A stretch of 64,000 nt of DNA, taken from positions 10,788,001-10,852,000 of the forward strand of contig NZ_CP066831.1 in NCBI RefSeq assembly GCF_016598615.1. The letters are read 5' to 3'. The position numbers and the translations under genes were made by a program. This DNA comes from Streptomyces liliifuscus (GTDB lineage: Bacteria; Actinomycetota; Actinomycetes; Streptomycetales; Streptomycetaceae). This document shows, one piece after another, positions 33,146-43,034 of the stretch (the stretch's first letter is position 1; each line of letters starts with the position of its first letter). The notes beneath the pieces were generated by a model. It saw nothing but the letters and a program-made list of their open reading frames with translations. It made no database searches and had not been told where the DNA came from.

Positions 33146-36100
33146 TTGAGTGGGAGACGTGCGCCTACCGCAGTGCGTGGTACCGCGCACCACGGTCTGG
33201 TGCTGGGTGCCGCCGGCCTTGCGGTGCTGCTCGCTGCGACTGTTCTGGCCGCGCTCGCGGCGCTCACCGAGAAGGCAGTCGAGGGCGGGATCCAGCGACG
33301 GCTGGCCCGTGACCCGGCGGCGGTGGTCGAGGTCTCCGGTGCCTACCGGTCGCGTGGTGCGGGGGAGGTTGACGGCCTGGTACGCGCTGCCGTCGACCGT
33401 GCCTTCGGTGGCGTACCGCATCACACGTGGTCCGCGTTACGGGTCCCGGCCAGCCGGTCCGCCGCACTCAGTGTGACCGAGGCGGACGGCCGCCGGCGGG
33501 ATGACGCTGTCGTCACGCTCGTGGCCCTCCAAGAGCCGCAGCGGCATGCCGAGTTGGTGGCGGGGCGCTGGCCGCAGGCGCACGCCGGTGGCGGGATGGT
33601 CGAGATCGCGGTGAGTGAGGTGTTTGCCGCGGAGCTCGCGGTGCGGCCCGGCGACGAACTGCGGGTGCAGCCCGACAGCGGGCCACAGGTCCGGATGCGG
33701 GTGGCGGGTTTGTACCGGATGGGCGGCCGCAGCCCGGCCGTCTGGGCGAGCCTGAGTCCGACCTTCAGGGCGCCCGAGTCGATGGCGCTGGTGCCGCCTG
33801 AGGCACTGACGGCGGTGCCGGATCTGGCCGGGGACGCCGATGCCTTGTGGCTGGGTGTGCCGGACACCGGCGGCCTTGGGCTCGGTGACATCGGGCCGTT
33901 GCAGCGGCGTGCCGACGCGTTCGGCGGCAGTGACGTTTCGCTGTCCGTGTTCCGCGGTGCTCCGCCCCCGGCCGGGGCGGCGACGGAGCTCGACGTCAGG
34001 TCCACGCTCGACAACGCACTCGACGACCTGACGACCCCGATCGCGGTGGCGCGCGCCGGCCTCTACATTCCGGCGACACTCCTTGCTGCCCTGGCCGCTG
34101 CCGCCCTCGTGCTCACTGCGCGTCAGCTCGCCGAGCACCGTCGCGCCGAGCTCGCGTTGCTGGCCGCGCGCGGTGCCGGAACGGCGCGGCTGGCGGCGGC
34201 GACGGCGGGGCAATGGGCGGTGGTTGCGGTGCCGGCGGGAGTGGCCGCGCCGTTCCTCGCCGGCTCGCTGCTGCGCCTGCTGGACGGGGCGGGTCTGATT
34301 CCCGGCGTGGTGCCGGAGACGGCGACTTTGACGGCGGGCTGGGTGGCTGCGCTGCTGGCTGTGGTGGTGCACGGTACGGCGCTGCTGTGGCCGACGGTGC
34401 GAACCGTGCGGGACCGTCAGGCGGTGCACAGGCTCCGGCTGCGCCTGGGCCGGTTCGCGGGGGTGCAGCGGCTGGGTGCGGATGTGGCGCTGGCCGCTGT
34501 TGCGGTGCTGGGCTGGCTGCAGTTGCGGCAGTACAGGTCGCCGGTCACCAGTGGGGGCGTCGACCCGGTGCTCGTGCTTGCGCCGGTGGCGATGACGTGT
34601 GCGGCGGCGTTACTCGTGCTGCGGGCGCTGCCACTGGCCGCGCGGATCGCCGATCCTCTTGCGCGGCGCGGCACCGGACTAGTGTTGCCACTGGGCGGCT
34701 GGCAGATCGCACGGCGCGCTGCGCGGCATGCCGGTCCCGCGCTGCTGGTGACACTCGCCCTGGCCGTTGCCGCGCTCAGCAGCACCGCACTGGCCATCCT
34801 GGACCGCGGCGACCACGACCAGGCGGTGTTCAGGGTCGGCGCCGACCTGCGGATCGTCCCCGGCGAGCGGCTCGCGACCGCCGAGCGGCGCTCCGCGTAC
34901 GCCGCGCTGCCCGGCGCCGGGGCGGTGACTCCGGTGGTCGACGCGAACGGTTACCTCGGCCAGAGCTGGGTCACCGTCACCGGCATCAACACCGCACGCG
35001 GCCCCGCTCCCGCCCTGCGCCCCGACCTCGCCGAGCGGCCGGTGTCCGAGCTGGTCGCACCGCTCGGCCGGAACATTCCCGCCCACGGGCTGCCGCTGAG
35101 CGGCGCGGCGGATGAACTCCCGCTGCGCGTACGGCTGTCCGCCGACGGGCCCGGCACCCCGGTGCCCGTCACGCTCACCGTCCACTTCGTGGACGCCGAC
35201 GGGCTCACCCGCGCGAGCGAGACGGTCCTCAAGGACACCGGCGGCACGGTCCGCACCGTACGTCTGAAGCTTCCGGTCGCCGCTGAGGGTGCACGCATTG
35301 TCCAGCTCGGTGTGAGCATGACCGGCGAGAGAGTGCGGCGCACCTACCGCCTGGCCGTCGACCGCGTACCCGGCCTGGCCCGGCCCGCTGCCTGGCACGA
35401 CCTGCGCAGCGACGCCCCGGACCGGAAGATCGCCGGATGCCCCGATGCCAAGGCGCGCCGGCAGCCGGGCAGTGCGCCGGGGCCGGTGCTGTGTTCGGAC
35501 CGGCCGGCGCCCGGCACGCTCCTGGACGCGGTGCTGCGCGGGCCGGACACCACCCTCAAGTACCCGACCTGGAGCGTGCGGTTGGGCACCGACCGGGCCA
35601 AGGGGCGTCCACCGGTGCCGGCGCTGGCCGACCGGATGCTGCTGTCCTCGGGTGTGGCCCGGGTGGGGGACACGGTCACGGTGCAGCGCGCCGGTGGCGG
35701 CACCGCCCGCATCAAAATAGTCGGGCAGATCGGTGCGGTGCCGGGCGCGGAGCGGGACCGGCCGCGGCTGCTGGCCGATTCCCGGGCGCTGGCCGCCCAG
35801 TTCGTGCTCGGCGGGACCCTGCCCGCCGCCGAGTCCGCCTGGTGGGTGGCCGCCGATGGCGGGAACGCGGCGGCCGCGCTGGACGCGGTGCGTGCCGATC
35901 CCCGCCTGGGCGCGGCCGTCGACGTGCCGCGGATGCGGGCACAACTGGCCGCCGACCCACTGCGGCAGGGGGCACGCGGGGCACTCACCCTGTGCCTCGT
36001 CCTGGCGCCCGCGTTCGCCGTCGTCGGCTTCACCCTGCATACGGCGCTGTCGGTGCGGGCCAGGACACGGGAGTTCGCGTTGCTGCGGGCTTTGGGTGTG

Positions 36101-36397
36101 AGGCGCGGGCAGCTGGCGGCGTATCTGTGGACGGAGCAGCTGGTGCTGGCCGCGGTGGCGGCGGTGCTGGGCACCCTGCTGGGTACCGTGCTGGCCGCGC
36201 TGGTCATGCCGGTGGTGACGGTCGACGACACCGGCAGGCCGCTCTACCCGGGCCTGCTCACCGACGTGCCCTGGGCCCGCGTGGCACTGACGGCGGGTGC
36301 GACGACGCTGGTGATCTGCGCGGTCGTGACGGTCGCCGCCCGCTTCTTGGGGCGCGTCGATCTGGCGCGGGTGCTGCGCGCGGGGGAGGACCGGTGA
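33146..36397 (+). CDS. FtsX-like ABC transporter permease 1
   Basis: The 1083-residue protein has an N-terminal membrane segment (GLAVLLAATVLAALAAL) preceded by HHGL, a large extracellular domain, a block of membrane helices near residues 300-550 (IPATLLAALAAAALVLTARQ), a second extracellular domain, and a final FtsX core (ARTREFALLRALGVRRGQLA) with three helices. This duplicated layout is typical of MacB-type mechanotransmission permeases. A TTG start with GGGGGAGG upstream is preferred. It is coupled to the next permease by a GTGA overlap. Confidence 0.87.
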   Translation: MSGRRAPTAVRGTAHHGLVLGAAGLAVLLAATVLAALAALTEKAVEGGIQRRLARDPAAVVEVSGAYRSRGAGEVDGLVRAAVDRAFGGVPHHTWSALRVPASRSAALSVTEADGRRRDDAVVTLVALQEPQRHAELVAGRWPQAHAGGGMVEIAVSEVFAAELAVRPGDELRVQPDSGPQVRMRVAGLYRMGGRSPAVWASLSPTFRAPESMALVPPEALTAVPDLAGDADALWLGVPDTGGLGLGDIGPLQRRADAFGGSDVSLSVFRGAPPPAGAATELDVRSTLDNALDDLTTPIAVARAGLYIPATLLAALAAAALVLTARQLAEHRRAELALLAARGAGTARLAAATAGQWAVVAVPAGVAAPFLAGSLLRLLDGAGLIPGVVPETATLTAGWVAALLAVVVHGTALLWPTVRTVRDRQAVHRLRLRLGRFAGVQRLGADVALAAVAVLGWLQLRQYRSPVTSGGVDPVLVLAPVAMTCAAALLVLRALPLAARIADPLARRGTGLVLPLGGWQIARRAARHAGPALLVTLALAVAALSSTALAILDRGDHDQAVFRVGADLRIVPGERLATAERRSAYAALPGAGAVTPVVDANGYLGQSWVTVTGINTARGPAPALRPDLAERPVSELVAPLGRNIPAHGLPLSGAADELPLRVRLSADGPGTPVPVTLTVHFVDADGLTRASETVLKDTGGTVRTVRLKLPVAAEGARIVQLGVSMTGERVRRTYRLAVDRVPGLARPAAWHDLRSDAPDRKIAGCPDAKARRQPGSAPGPVLCSDRPAPGTLLDAVLRGPDTTLKYPTWSVRLGTDRAKGRPPVPALADRMLLSSGVARVGDTVTVQRAGGGTARIKIVGQIGAVPGAERDRPRLLADSRALAAQFVLGGTLPAAESAWWVAADGGNAAAALDAVRADPRLGAAVDVPRMRAQLAADPLRQGARGALTLCLVLAPAFAVVGFTLHTALSVRARTREFALLRALGVRRGQLAAYLWTEQLVLAAVAAVLGTLLGTVLAALVMPVVTVDDTGRPLYPGLLTDVPWARVALTAGATTLVICAVVTVAARFLGRVDLARVLRAGEDR

Positions 36398-39324
36398 AGG
36401 TGAAGCGCCCGGTACGGCCGCTGCGCTGGGCTGCGGTGCGTGAGGTGCGCGCCTTGGTACCGCTGCTGGTCTGCCTTGCCGTGCTGGTGGCGCTGCTCAC
36501 CGCGGTCGCCGCCGCGGGCCCCGGGCTCCTGGACCGGCTCGCCGGGCGGGCACTGGCCTCCCGGCTGGAGCAGGAACAGCGCGCGGGGCCCGGCATCCTG
36601 TTCAGCGCCCGGTTCGAGCCGGCGGACAGCGCGGACTCCGCCGCCTGGGCCAGTGACCTCGCCGAGGACCTGCTCCCGGTCACCGACGTGATCGCCAACG
36701 CCGCCCCCGACGCCCTGAACGGCGGCCTCAAACACGACTCGACCCGGGTGGAGCTGCCGACCCTGGACACCGTGACGACTGCGGGGCAGGTGGGTCTGGG
36801 CCTGGTGTATGCCTCCGACGCGCCGGGCCGCGGGGCCTACGCCGAGGGACGGCCGCCCGCCCGCAGCAGTGAGGGTAGTAAGGGCGTCGAGATTGCCGTG
36901 TCCACCCGGACCCGTGATGCGCTGAAGCTGCGGCTGGGGCAGAAACTCCCGCTCAGCCCAGGCGCGTTGGACAAGGTTCAGGCGACCGCCGTGGTCGTCG
37001 GGTTCTTCACGGCGGACGACACCGACGCGAAGGGCGGCGACGCGGACAGTACCGGCACCAAGGGCACCGGTACCAAGGGCGCCGACGCGGAGGACGGCCA
37101 CGCGAAGGGCGCCGGCGCCGATGCGAAGGAGGCAGGCGGGGCGGCGGGCGGGGACCGGTTGTGGCGTGAACTGCCGTTGCTGGCAGGCCCGTCACGGCTT
37201 CCCCCGGACACCGCCGCCGCACTGGACTGGGAGGCCCGCGCGTTGGTGGCGCCCCGAACCGTCACCACCCTGCAGGCACAGGCCGGCGCGGTGCTCACGG
37301 TCACCTGGGGGATGCGCCTGGACCTTGATACGCAGACCGCCGCACGGTTCGCGGGGGAGCAGGGTCAGGGAGAGCTGCAGCGGCTGCTGGTGCGTTACCC
37401 GGACGACGCGCGGTCCGTGTTCTGCGGTGACATCGCCGACTACGGCGGCATGTACTGCGAGATCGGCCCGCACCCCGCCTCCACCCTGCAGGACAGTACG
37501 CAGCTGTCCGAGGTGCTCACCGACTTCGGCCGGCAGTGGCGCCAGGGCCGCGTCGTGATCTCCTTCGCGCTGGCATCCCTGCTCGTCGTCGGCCTGCTCG
37601 CCGCCGCCGTGACCGCCCTGCTCGCGGTGCGCCGCAGCCTGGACGCGCACCGGCTGCAGCGCGCCCGCGGCGCCTCCGCAATGGGCCTGGCGCTGACGAG
37701 GGCGGTCCATACAGCGCCGGCCGTGCTGCTCGGGCTCGCGGCAGGCATCGCCGCCGCCCGCCAACTCCCGGGCCCCGCGCCCGCGTACCGGCACGCGCTG
37801 CTGGTGGCCGTACTCATCTGGCTGCTGCTCCCTGCCCTCACCTGGCATGCCCTGCGCGACCGCGGCGCGCGCACCGGTCACGGCCCGGGCCCGTTCGCGG
37901 CGGGCCGCCGTCTCACCGTCGAGGTGGTGGTCCTGCTCCTGGCCGCGGCCGGTGTCCTCGCACTGCGGAGCCGGGGCACGGCCACCGACGCCGGAGGGCC
38001 GGACCCGCTGCTGGCCGCGGTGCCCGCACTGCTGGGACTGGCCACCGTCGCCGTGCTGGTGCGCTGTTACCCGCTGCCGGTACGAGTCCTGGCGCGCTTG
38101 TCGGCCCGGCGGCGCGGCGTGGTGGCCCTGATCGCGCTGTCCCGGGCCGCGAAGGAAGCACCCGCCCGGGCCCTTGCCCTGCTGGTCCTGGTGGTGACCT
38201 TGGCCGGAGCGGTGTTCGGCGGCCTGGTGGCCGGAACACTGGCCGAGGGGCGCCGTGAGGCCGCCGCATGGCAGGTCGGCGCGGACGCCTCCTACCTCGG
38301 CGCACACCGCAGTCCGGCCATCGCCGAGCGGCTGGCCCAGGTGCGCGGGGTGCGCGAGACCGTCCGTGTCCGGCAGCTGCGGGTGGACCCGACGAGCGCG
38401 ACCAGCGGCAGCCGGTACGGCATCGCGAGCCTGGTCGGCATCGACGGCGCACGCCTGCGGGCGGCAGCGCCCGGTTCGCCCGCGGCACGCGCACTGGACA
38501 CCGCCGGTCTCACCGGCCCGCGGCCCGGCACCGACATTCGGGTGCTGGCCACCGGGGCCCGCGCCGGCGACCGGCTCACCCTCACCTCGCACGGCAGAAC
38601 ACTGCGCCTGTACGTCGTCGGCCCGCTCCCCGACGACGTACTCAAGGACGCGGCGCTCGGGCCGGTCCGCGGTACGACACCGCTCAGGCAACGGATGCTG
38701 CTGGCCGACAACGGGGACCTGACGGCGATCGGTGCAAGCGACTTCGAGGGATCCGCACTGCTGCTGTACGGCCCGCGTCTGGACGTACAGACGCTGCGGT
38801 CCCTGGTGCCGCGCGCCACCCACGACATGGGCGCCGGGCAACTGCGCATCCGCTCCGAGGAACAGGCCGACGCCGAAGCCGACGGCATGATCAGAGTCCT
38901 GCGGGCCGCACACACCACATGCACCGCACTCGCCGTGCTCCTGGCCCTGCTGGCGCTGGTCCTGGAACTGCTGCTGTCCGCCGAGGCGCGCGGCCGCACC
39001 ACCGCCTACCTGCGCACCCTGGGCCTGGGCGGCCGGGCCACTGCCGGACTGCACCTGCTGCAACTGATGCCGATGGTTCTGGCGGCGGTGGCGGGCGGCA
39101 CCGCCCTGGGCCTGACCCTGCCCGCACTGCTGGGCCCCGCCCTGGACCTGCGGGAGTTCACGGGCGGACCCGCCGCCCCCACCCCGCACCCCGACCTGTT
39201 GCTGACCGCTGCTCTGGGCACAGGCCTGGGCGTGCTGGTAGTGGCGGCCGTGGGTGTGGAGACCTGGATCGGACGGCGCCGCGGACTCGGCGCGGTCCTG
39301 CGACTGGGGAGAAACGGTGACTGA
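36394..39324 (+). CDS. FtsX-like ABC transporter permease 2
   Basis: The 976-residue protein repeats the layout of permease 1: a first helix (LVPLLVCLAVLVALLTAVAA), a large outer domain, membrane blocks near residues 390-600, and a final FtsX core (LLALLALVLELLLSAEARGR). Residues about 210-250 hold an odd low-complexity stretch rich in TKG and AKG in the outer domain, probably a flexible linker. The GTG overlaps the stop of permease 1, and its end overlaps the ATPase gene, so three proteins are made together, probably as a heterodimeric exporter. Confidence 0.87.
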   Translation: MKVKRPVRPLRWAAVREVRALVPLLVCLAVLVALLTAVAAAGPGLLDRLAGRALASRLEQEQRAGPGILFSARFEPADSADSAAWASDLAEDLLPVTDVIANAAPDALNGGLKHDSTRVELPTLDTVTTAGQVGLGLVYASDAPGRGAYAEGRPPARSSEGSKGVEIAVSTRTRDALKLRLGQKLPLSPGALDKVQATAVVVGFFTADDTDAKGGDADSTGTKGTGTKGADAEDGHAKGAGADAKEAGGAAGGDRLWRELPLLAGPSRLPPDTAAALDWEARALVAPRTVTTLQAQAGAVLTVTWGMRLDLDTQTAARFAGEQGQGELQRLLVRYPDDARSVFCGDIADYGGMYCEIGPHPASTLQDSTQLSEVLTDFGRQWRQGRVVISFALASLLVVGLLAAAVTALLAVRRSLDAHRLQRARGASAMGLALTRAVHTAPAVLLGLAAGIAAARQLPGPAPAYRHALLVAVLIWLLLPALTWHALRDRGARTGHGPGPFAAGRRLTVEVVVLLLAAAGVLALRSRGTATDAGGPDPLLAAVPALLGLATVAVLVRCYPLPVRVLARLSARRRGVVALIALSRAAKEAPARALALLVLVVTLAGAVFGGLVAGTLAEGRREAAAWQVGADASYLGAHRSPAIAERLAQVRGVRETVRVRQLRVDPTSATSGSRYGIASLVGIDGARLRAAAPGSPAARALDTAGLTGPRPGTDIRVLATGARAGDRLTLTSHGRTLRLYVVGPLPDDVLKDAALGPVRGTTPLRQRMLLADNGDLTAIGASDFEGSALLLYGPRLDVQTLRSLVPRATHDMGAGQLRIRSEEQADAEADGMIRVLRAAHTTCTALAVLLALLALVLELLLSAEARGRTTAYLRTLGLGGRATAGLHLLQLMPMVLAAVAGGTALGLTLPALLGPALDLREFTGGPAAPTPHPDLLLTAALGTGLGVLVVAAVGVETWIGRRRGLGAVLRLGRNGD

Positions 39325-40270
39325 CCCTCACGCCGACGACCTGCGCCACCTGGAAGAGAAAGCCCGCGTCGCCCAGCGCCCGCACACCGACGACGGACTC
39401 GTCGTGTGCGACAACCTGGTCCGCGTCTACCGAACCGACGAGGTCGAGGTCCAAGCCCTCCAAGGCCTGGACCTGGTCGTCGAGGAGGGCGAGTGCACGG
39501 CGCTCGTCGGCGCCTCAGGGTCCGGCAAGTCGACCCTGCTGTCCATCCTCTCCGGACTCGACCTGCCCACCGCGGGCCGCGCGAGGGTCGCCGGACACGA
39601 CCTGCTCGCCCTCGGCCGCCGCGAGCGCCTCGGCTACCGCCGCCGCACCGTGGGCTTCGTATGGCAGCAGACCGGACGCAACCTGCTGCCCTACCTGACC
39701 GCCCTGGAGAACGTGGCACTGCCCATGAAGTACGTACGTGTGCCGCGCCGCCGGCGTGCCGCACGTGCCGCCGAACTCCTCGACGTCCTCGGCGTCGCCC
39801 ACTGCCGCGACCGGCGGCCGGCCGAGCTCTCCGGCGGCGAACAGCAGCGCGTGGCCGTCGCGGTCGCCACTGCCAACACCCCGCGGGTGGTGCTCGCCGA
39901 CGAACCCACCGGCGAACTGGACACCGCCAGCGCCGAGGAGGTGTTCGCCGCGCTGCGCCGCGCGAACGAGGAACTCGGCGCCACCGTCCTGGTCGTCACC
40001 CACGACCCCCTGGTCTCCGGACAGGTCCGCCGCACGGTCCGCATCCGCGACGGCCGCACCTCCACGGAGACCCTGCGCGGGCCCGGCGGCGGGGGCGCCG
40101 AGGAGTACACGGTCCTGGACCGCGCGGGCCGCCTCCAACTGCCCCGCGACTACGTGGACCGCTACGGTTTGAGCGGCCGGGTCCGCCTGACCGGGGAACC
40201 GGACCATGTGGGGGTGTGGCCCGACCGAACCGAAGGCCCGCCTGGCCCCGGTCCGAATCCCTCGACCTGA
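39317..40270 (+). CDS. ABC transporter ATP-binding protein (MacB/LolD-like)
   Basis: The 317-residue ATPase has Walker A VGASGSGKSTLLS near residue 75, a Q-loop in WQQTGRNLLPY, signature LSGGEQQRVAVAVA, Walker B VVLADEPTGELD and H-loop VVTHDP. It resembles LolD/MacB ATPases that drive FtsX-like permeases. The N-terminal 35 residues and a C-terminal tail after residue 260 are extra. The GTG start overlaps the end of permease 2 by 8 bases. Confidence 0.9.
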   Translation: MTDPHADDLRHLEEKARVAQRPHTDDGLVVCDNLVRVYRTDEVEVQALQGLDLVVEEGECTALVGASGSGKSTLLSILSGLDLPTAGRARVAGHDLLALGRRERLGYRRRTVGFVWQQTGRNLLPYLTALENVALPMKYVRVPRRRRAARAAELLDVLGVAHCRDRRPAELSGGEQQRVAVAVATANTPRVVLADEPTGELDTASAEEVFAALRRANEELGATVLVVTHDPLVSGQVRRTVRIRDGRTSTETLRGPGGGGAEEYTVLDRAGRLQLPRDYVDRYGLSGRVRLTGEPDHVGVWPDRTEGPPGPGPNPST

Positions 40271-40602
40271 CCGAGGGGTTGGCTGGCTGGAACGCCCCGA
40301 CTGCCAGGCGGCGTTGTCGGCAGGCGCGGCGGCTCAGATGTCAGGCTGGAGCGCAGTGTTTCGGGTGCCCCGGCTAAGGCGCGAGACGCGGTGCAGAGCA
40401 GGAGGCAGAGCGGATAAGGCGCATCGGTGGGGAATCCACCTTCCAGAGCCCGCGGCTGAGCAGTACCCCGGCCTTGTCCCGCGTTTGCTTCTCGTTCGAA
40501 GCAGCCCCGAAGCGGATTTAGTCGAGGGCCTGGCCCACCTGGTGGAGCCAGCTGTGAGTGACCGGGTGCTCAGGGGCCACGAGCCTCCAGACAGGTGTAC
40601 AA
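40271..40602. other. Intergenic region, no gene seen
   Basis: No coding frame with a recognisable product and no clear hairpin terminator was found between the ABC operon and the next minus-strand gene. Confidence 0.5.
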
Positions 40603-40989
40603 CTATCTTGTTCCTTGTCCTCTGCCCTCGTCGTAAGGCGGAGTCGGTAGGTCCCAGACGGCGTCAAACCGGCTGATGATTCCGCGGAGTTCGCGGGCGC
40701 TTCGAGGCGATACGGCCCGCATCACGGTGTCGAGGAGAGCGCGGGCTTCGAGAGGGTTGCCGCAGCGGTACCAGTGCACATTGCCCCACTCGTAGTCGTG
40801 CCACAGATCGCGCTCGGGCCGGTGGACGTAGTCCTTCCAGAGGCGCACAGCCGCACCAACGTCGCCTGGCTGCAGATAGTTACGAGTGTGCTCAAGGCGG
40901 ATGATCTCGGTCAGTGCACGCGAAGACAGGCCGTCGATGACGGGTCTTGCGCCTGATCTCCGCTGTCGGCGGGGGAGGCCGGGCCGCAT
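40603..40989 (-). CDS. Hypothetical protein
   Basis: The 128-residue product (ATG at 40989) includes ALTEIIRLEHTRNYLQPGDV and DLWHDYEWGNVHWYRCGNPL, well-structured helical segments rich in Trp, Tyr and His, which suggests a real soluble protein. No family was recognised. The first 20 basic residues look non-conserved, and the true start could be inside the frame. Confidence 0.5.
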   Translation of the reverse strand: MRPGLPRRQRRSGARPVIDGLSSRALTEIIRLEHTRNYLQPGDVGAAVRLWKDYVHRPERDLWHDYEWGNVHWYRCGNPLEARALLDTVMRAVSPRSARELRGIISRFDAVWDLPTPPYDEGRGQGTR

Positions 40990-41171
40990 GTGTCCTTGGC
41001 GCCTACGCGGCATGGACCTTTCGGTTCGTCGTCATGCCGTACATGGTGTCACGACCGCGAACGGCGTCTCGAACGGATTTGCTCGCGTGGGATTTGCCGG
41101 ACAGGCGGGCGGCCCGGCCTGTCCAAGGTCTGCCGGCCTCCGGATCGAGCGACGGCCTTCCTCGGGTTGCG

Positions 41172-41198
41172 CAGCCCCCGCCAGGTTGGCGGGGGCTG
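41172..41198 (-). terminator. Strong hairpin terminator downstream of the HTH-membrane gene
   Basis: A perfect 12-base stem (CAGCCCCCGCCA / TGGCGGGGGCTG) with a GGT loop lies 30 bases beyond the minus-strand stop at 41228. It should end the 42.4-41.2 kb operon and could work in both directions. Confidence 0.8.
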
Positions 41199-41227
41199 GT
41201 CTGGCGTTGAGGCGAACCGGCCCGCGG

Positions 41228-42142
41228 CTATTCGTCGAGGCTGGGCGGACAGTTTTTCTGAGGGACTGGGCGGGTGAATTGGGTGTCGGTGCCGTGAACG
41301 CGGTCACCGTCGCCGCCGTAGAGGACCAGGAAGTCGCGGCTGTCGGTGCAGATGACGTAGACGGTTGCACCGCCGCGGATCCACAGGCGCTTGGACCAGC
41401 CCTTCGGGGTGTAGACGCGCGCATCGGCGGTTCCCAGGACGACCTTCTCCACGCTGCCCGTAGCTGTGGAGAACGGGCGGGGATAGTTCACGTAGGCCCG
41501 CTCAGCATCTGCACGCAGCGAGGGTGCAACGAAGGAAACGTCTCTGCGGTCCGGAGCTGGCCCACTGATGCGCGCGGGAGCGGACGGCCCGGCCGGCTCG
41601 CAGTACAGTGCCGCCGGTGAGGCGCAGGCCTCAACGGGCGGGTGGTCGGCCTGTGTGGGACCGGGTCGTACCGCCGCGAGTCCGAGCAGGCTGCTCGCCA
41701 TTGCTGCGAGCGAAGCCGCCACCACGAGCGCCGTCCGCAGGGGGCGTCGGCGCGGACGTACTGGTGACGGGGGCAGTTCAGCGGACGGCTGCCCTGCCGC
41801 CAGGCACTTGTTGATCCACTCGGGCTTCCGTCCGGCGGCCAGGGCGCCTTCCTCCCAGCGGGCTTCGTACCACTCCAGAAGCTGGAGGGGATTGAGCGCC
41901 TGGTGGACGCAGCGCACTCGGTCCCAGCGGGGGTAGTCGCCCACACCGCGCAGCAGCTCCGACACTTTCCCCTTCGTGGTGTAGGACTTGTCCGCCAGTT
42001 CCTCGCAGGACCATTTGCTGTCGAGGAACGAGGTGCGCAGCGGCAGCAGCCATGCACGGTGTTCCGGGCCCGTCGCGTCGCTGATCCGGCCCAGAGACGG
42101 GCCGGGGCGCCCTCGTGCGGCGGCTCGCGCCGGGGCGTTCAT
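41228..42142 (-). CDS. Membrane-anchored helix-turn-helix protein
   Basis: The 304-residue protein has a cytoplasmic XRE-like N-terminus (SFLDSKWSCEELADKSYTTK, GKVSELLRGVGDYPRW), a single membrane segment near residue 150 (TALVVAASLAAMASSLLGLA), and an outer domain of about 130 residues with two or three cysteines (VEACASPAALYC, IRGGATVYVICTDSRDFLVL). Many Streptomyces encode such HTH-TM-sensor proteins of unknown target. Its ATG overlaps the stop of the small upstream gene (ATGA), so the two are coupled. Confidence 0.72.
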   Translation of the reverse strand: MNAPARAAARGRPGPSLGRISDATGPEHRAWLLPLRTSFLDSKWSCEELADKSYTTKGKVSELLRGVGDYPRWDRVRCVHQALNPLQLLEWYEARWEEGALAAGRKPEWINKCLAAGQPSAELPPSPVRPRRRPLRTALVVAASLAAMASSLLGLAAVRPGPTQADHPPVEACASPAALYCEPAGPSAPARISGPAPDRRDVSFVAPSLRADAERAYVNYPRPFSTATGSVEKVVLGTADARVYTPKGWSKRLWIRGGATVYVICTDSRDFLVLYGGDGDRVHGTDTQFTRPVPQKNCPPSLDE

Positions 42143-42402
42143 GCGGCTTGCCTTTCGCCGTTGCCCTCGTTGTCGTGAACCTGCGCGCCCGTGCCGTCAC
42201 CGAGGGTCGGGGAAAGGGGAATGGCCGCGGAAGACGCGGAGCCGGGGGCATCGCCGCGGTCGGTCAGCAGCTGCACGCTCAAGAGAATCGCCAGATTCAG
42301 GCTGCCAACTGCAGCGGCGGGCTCACCCAGGCAGAACATGGCGATCGCGAGGCCGAGGGCCAAGCCGATGGCCGTGGCGGTGAGAGTTTTACGCAGGGTC
42401 AA
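42139..42402 (-). CDS. Small membrane protein
   Basis: From the second TTG at 42402, with GGAGG 5 bases upstream, the product has 87 residues with two membrane segments (TATAIGLALGLAIAMFCLG, AVGSLNLAILLSVQLLTD) and a polar tail. It is translationally coupled to the HTH-membrane gene and may form a complex with it. No family was recognised. Longer in-frame starts exist but lack a good ribosome-binding site. Confidence 0.55.
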   Translation of the reverse strand: MTLRKTLTATAIGLALGLAIAMFCLGEPAAAVGSLNLAILLSVQLLTDRGDAPGSASSAAIPLSPTLGDGTGAQVHDNEGNGERQAA

Positions 42403-43034
42403 CAAGTCCTCCGTGTGGTGCGTTGCTCTGTGTCCTGCGGAACGGTGACCCGGAATCGCCATTGCCAAGTGTGACCTGATGGCGACCCGCAGTAACCAGT
42501 AGCAGGATTCCGTGCCGCCCGGAGCGCTGGAAGCTCGAACCGGGAAAGCGGAACGATCACCGAAGGGCCGCAAGGCTGTCCCAGCAGCTCAGAACCCCTT
42601 TCCGGGAAAGTTCCGGGTTTCGTCTCGTACTCCGTATGTAGGAATCGGCTGAGGCGCTCCGGGAGTGCTCTCTCTTGATCTCCGCCGGGTGGATCCGACC
42701 GGCCTTCCATCCGTAGCCCCGGCTGCCGACTGCTGCCAGAACCAGCCGCGCCTTCTGCTCACCTGGTCCCCGGCGTCGCCGGCACGGGCCTTGTGCGGGC
42801 CAGTTGTCCGCATTCACTGCAGGACCCCGAACTGACCGGGATGGCCCGCCAACAGCTCAGCGAGTTCATCGACGCGCTGACTCCCGCACCAGAGGTTCAA
42901 CGCGAGCGAATGCTCCGCACCCGTCGCGGTGGAAGTCCCCCGTAACATCTCCCGTCCCCCAAGCGTGTTCATGTCGAAGGCCTGCGAGCGAGCGGGAAGC
43001 TCGGGCGCACCACCGATCCGGGGGACCGGGAACG
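42403..43034. other. Long intergenic region with a possible transposase fragment
   Basis: Most of this 632-base stretch holds no gene. Between about 42800 and 42930 the plus strand reads LTGMARQQLSEFIDALTPAP and QRERMLRTRRGG, which resembles the first helices of a DDE transposase, but there is no start and the phase runs out. The last 100 bases should hold the promoter of the sigma-factor operon. Confidence 0.4.

Noticed and set aside
42800..42930. Possible DDE transposase start (LTGMARQQLSEF)
   Set aside because: The similarity is limited to about 35 residues with no start or catalytic residues, so it is mentioned only within the intergenic entry.
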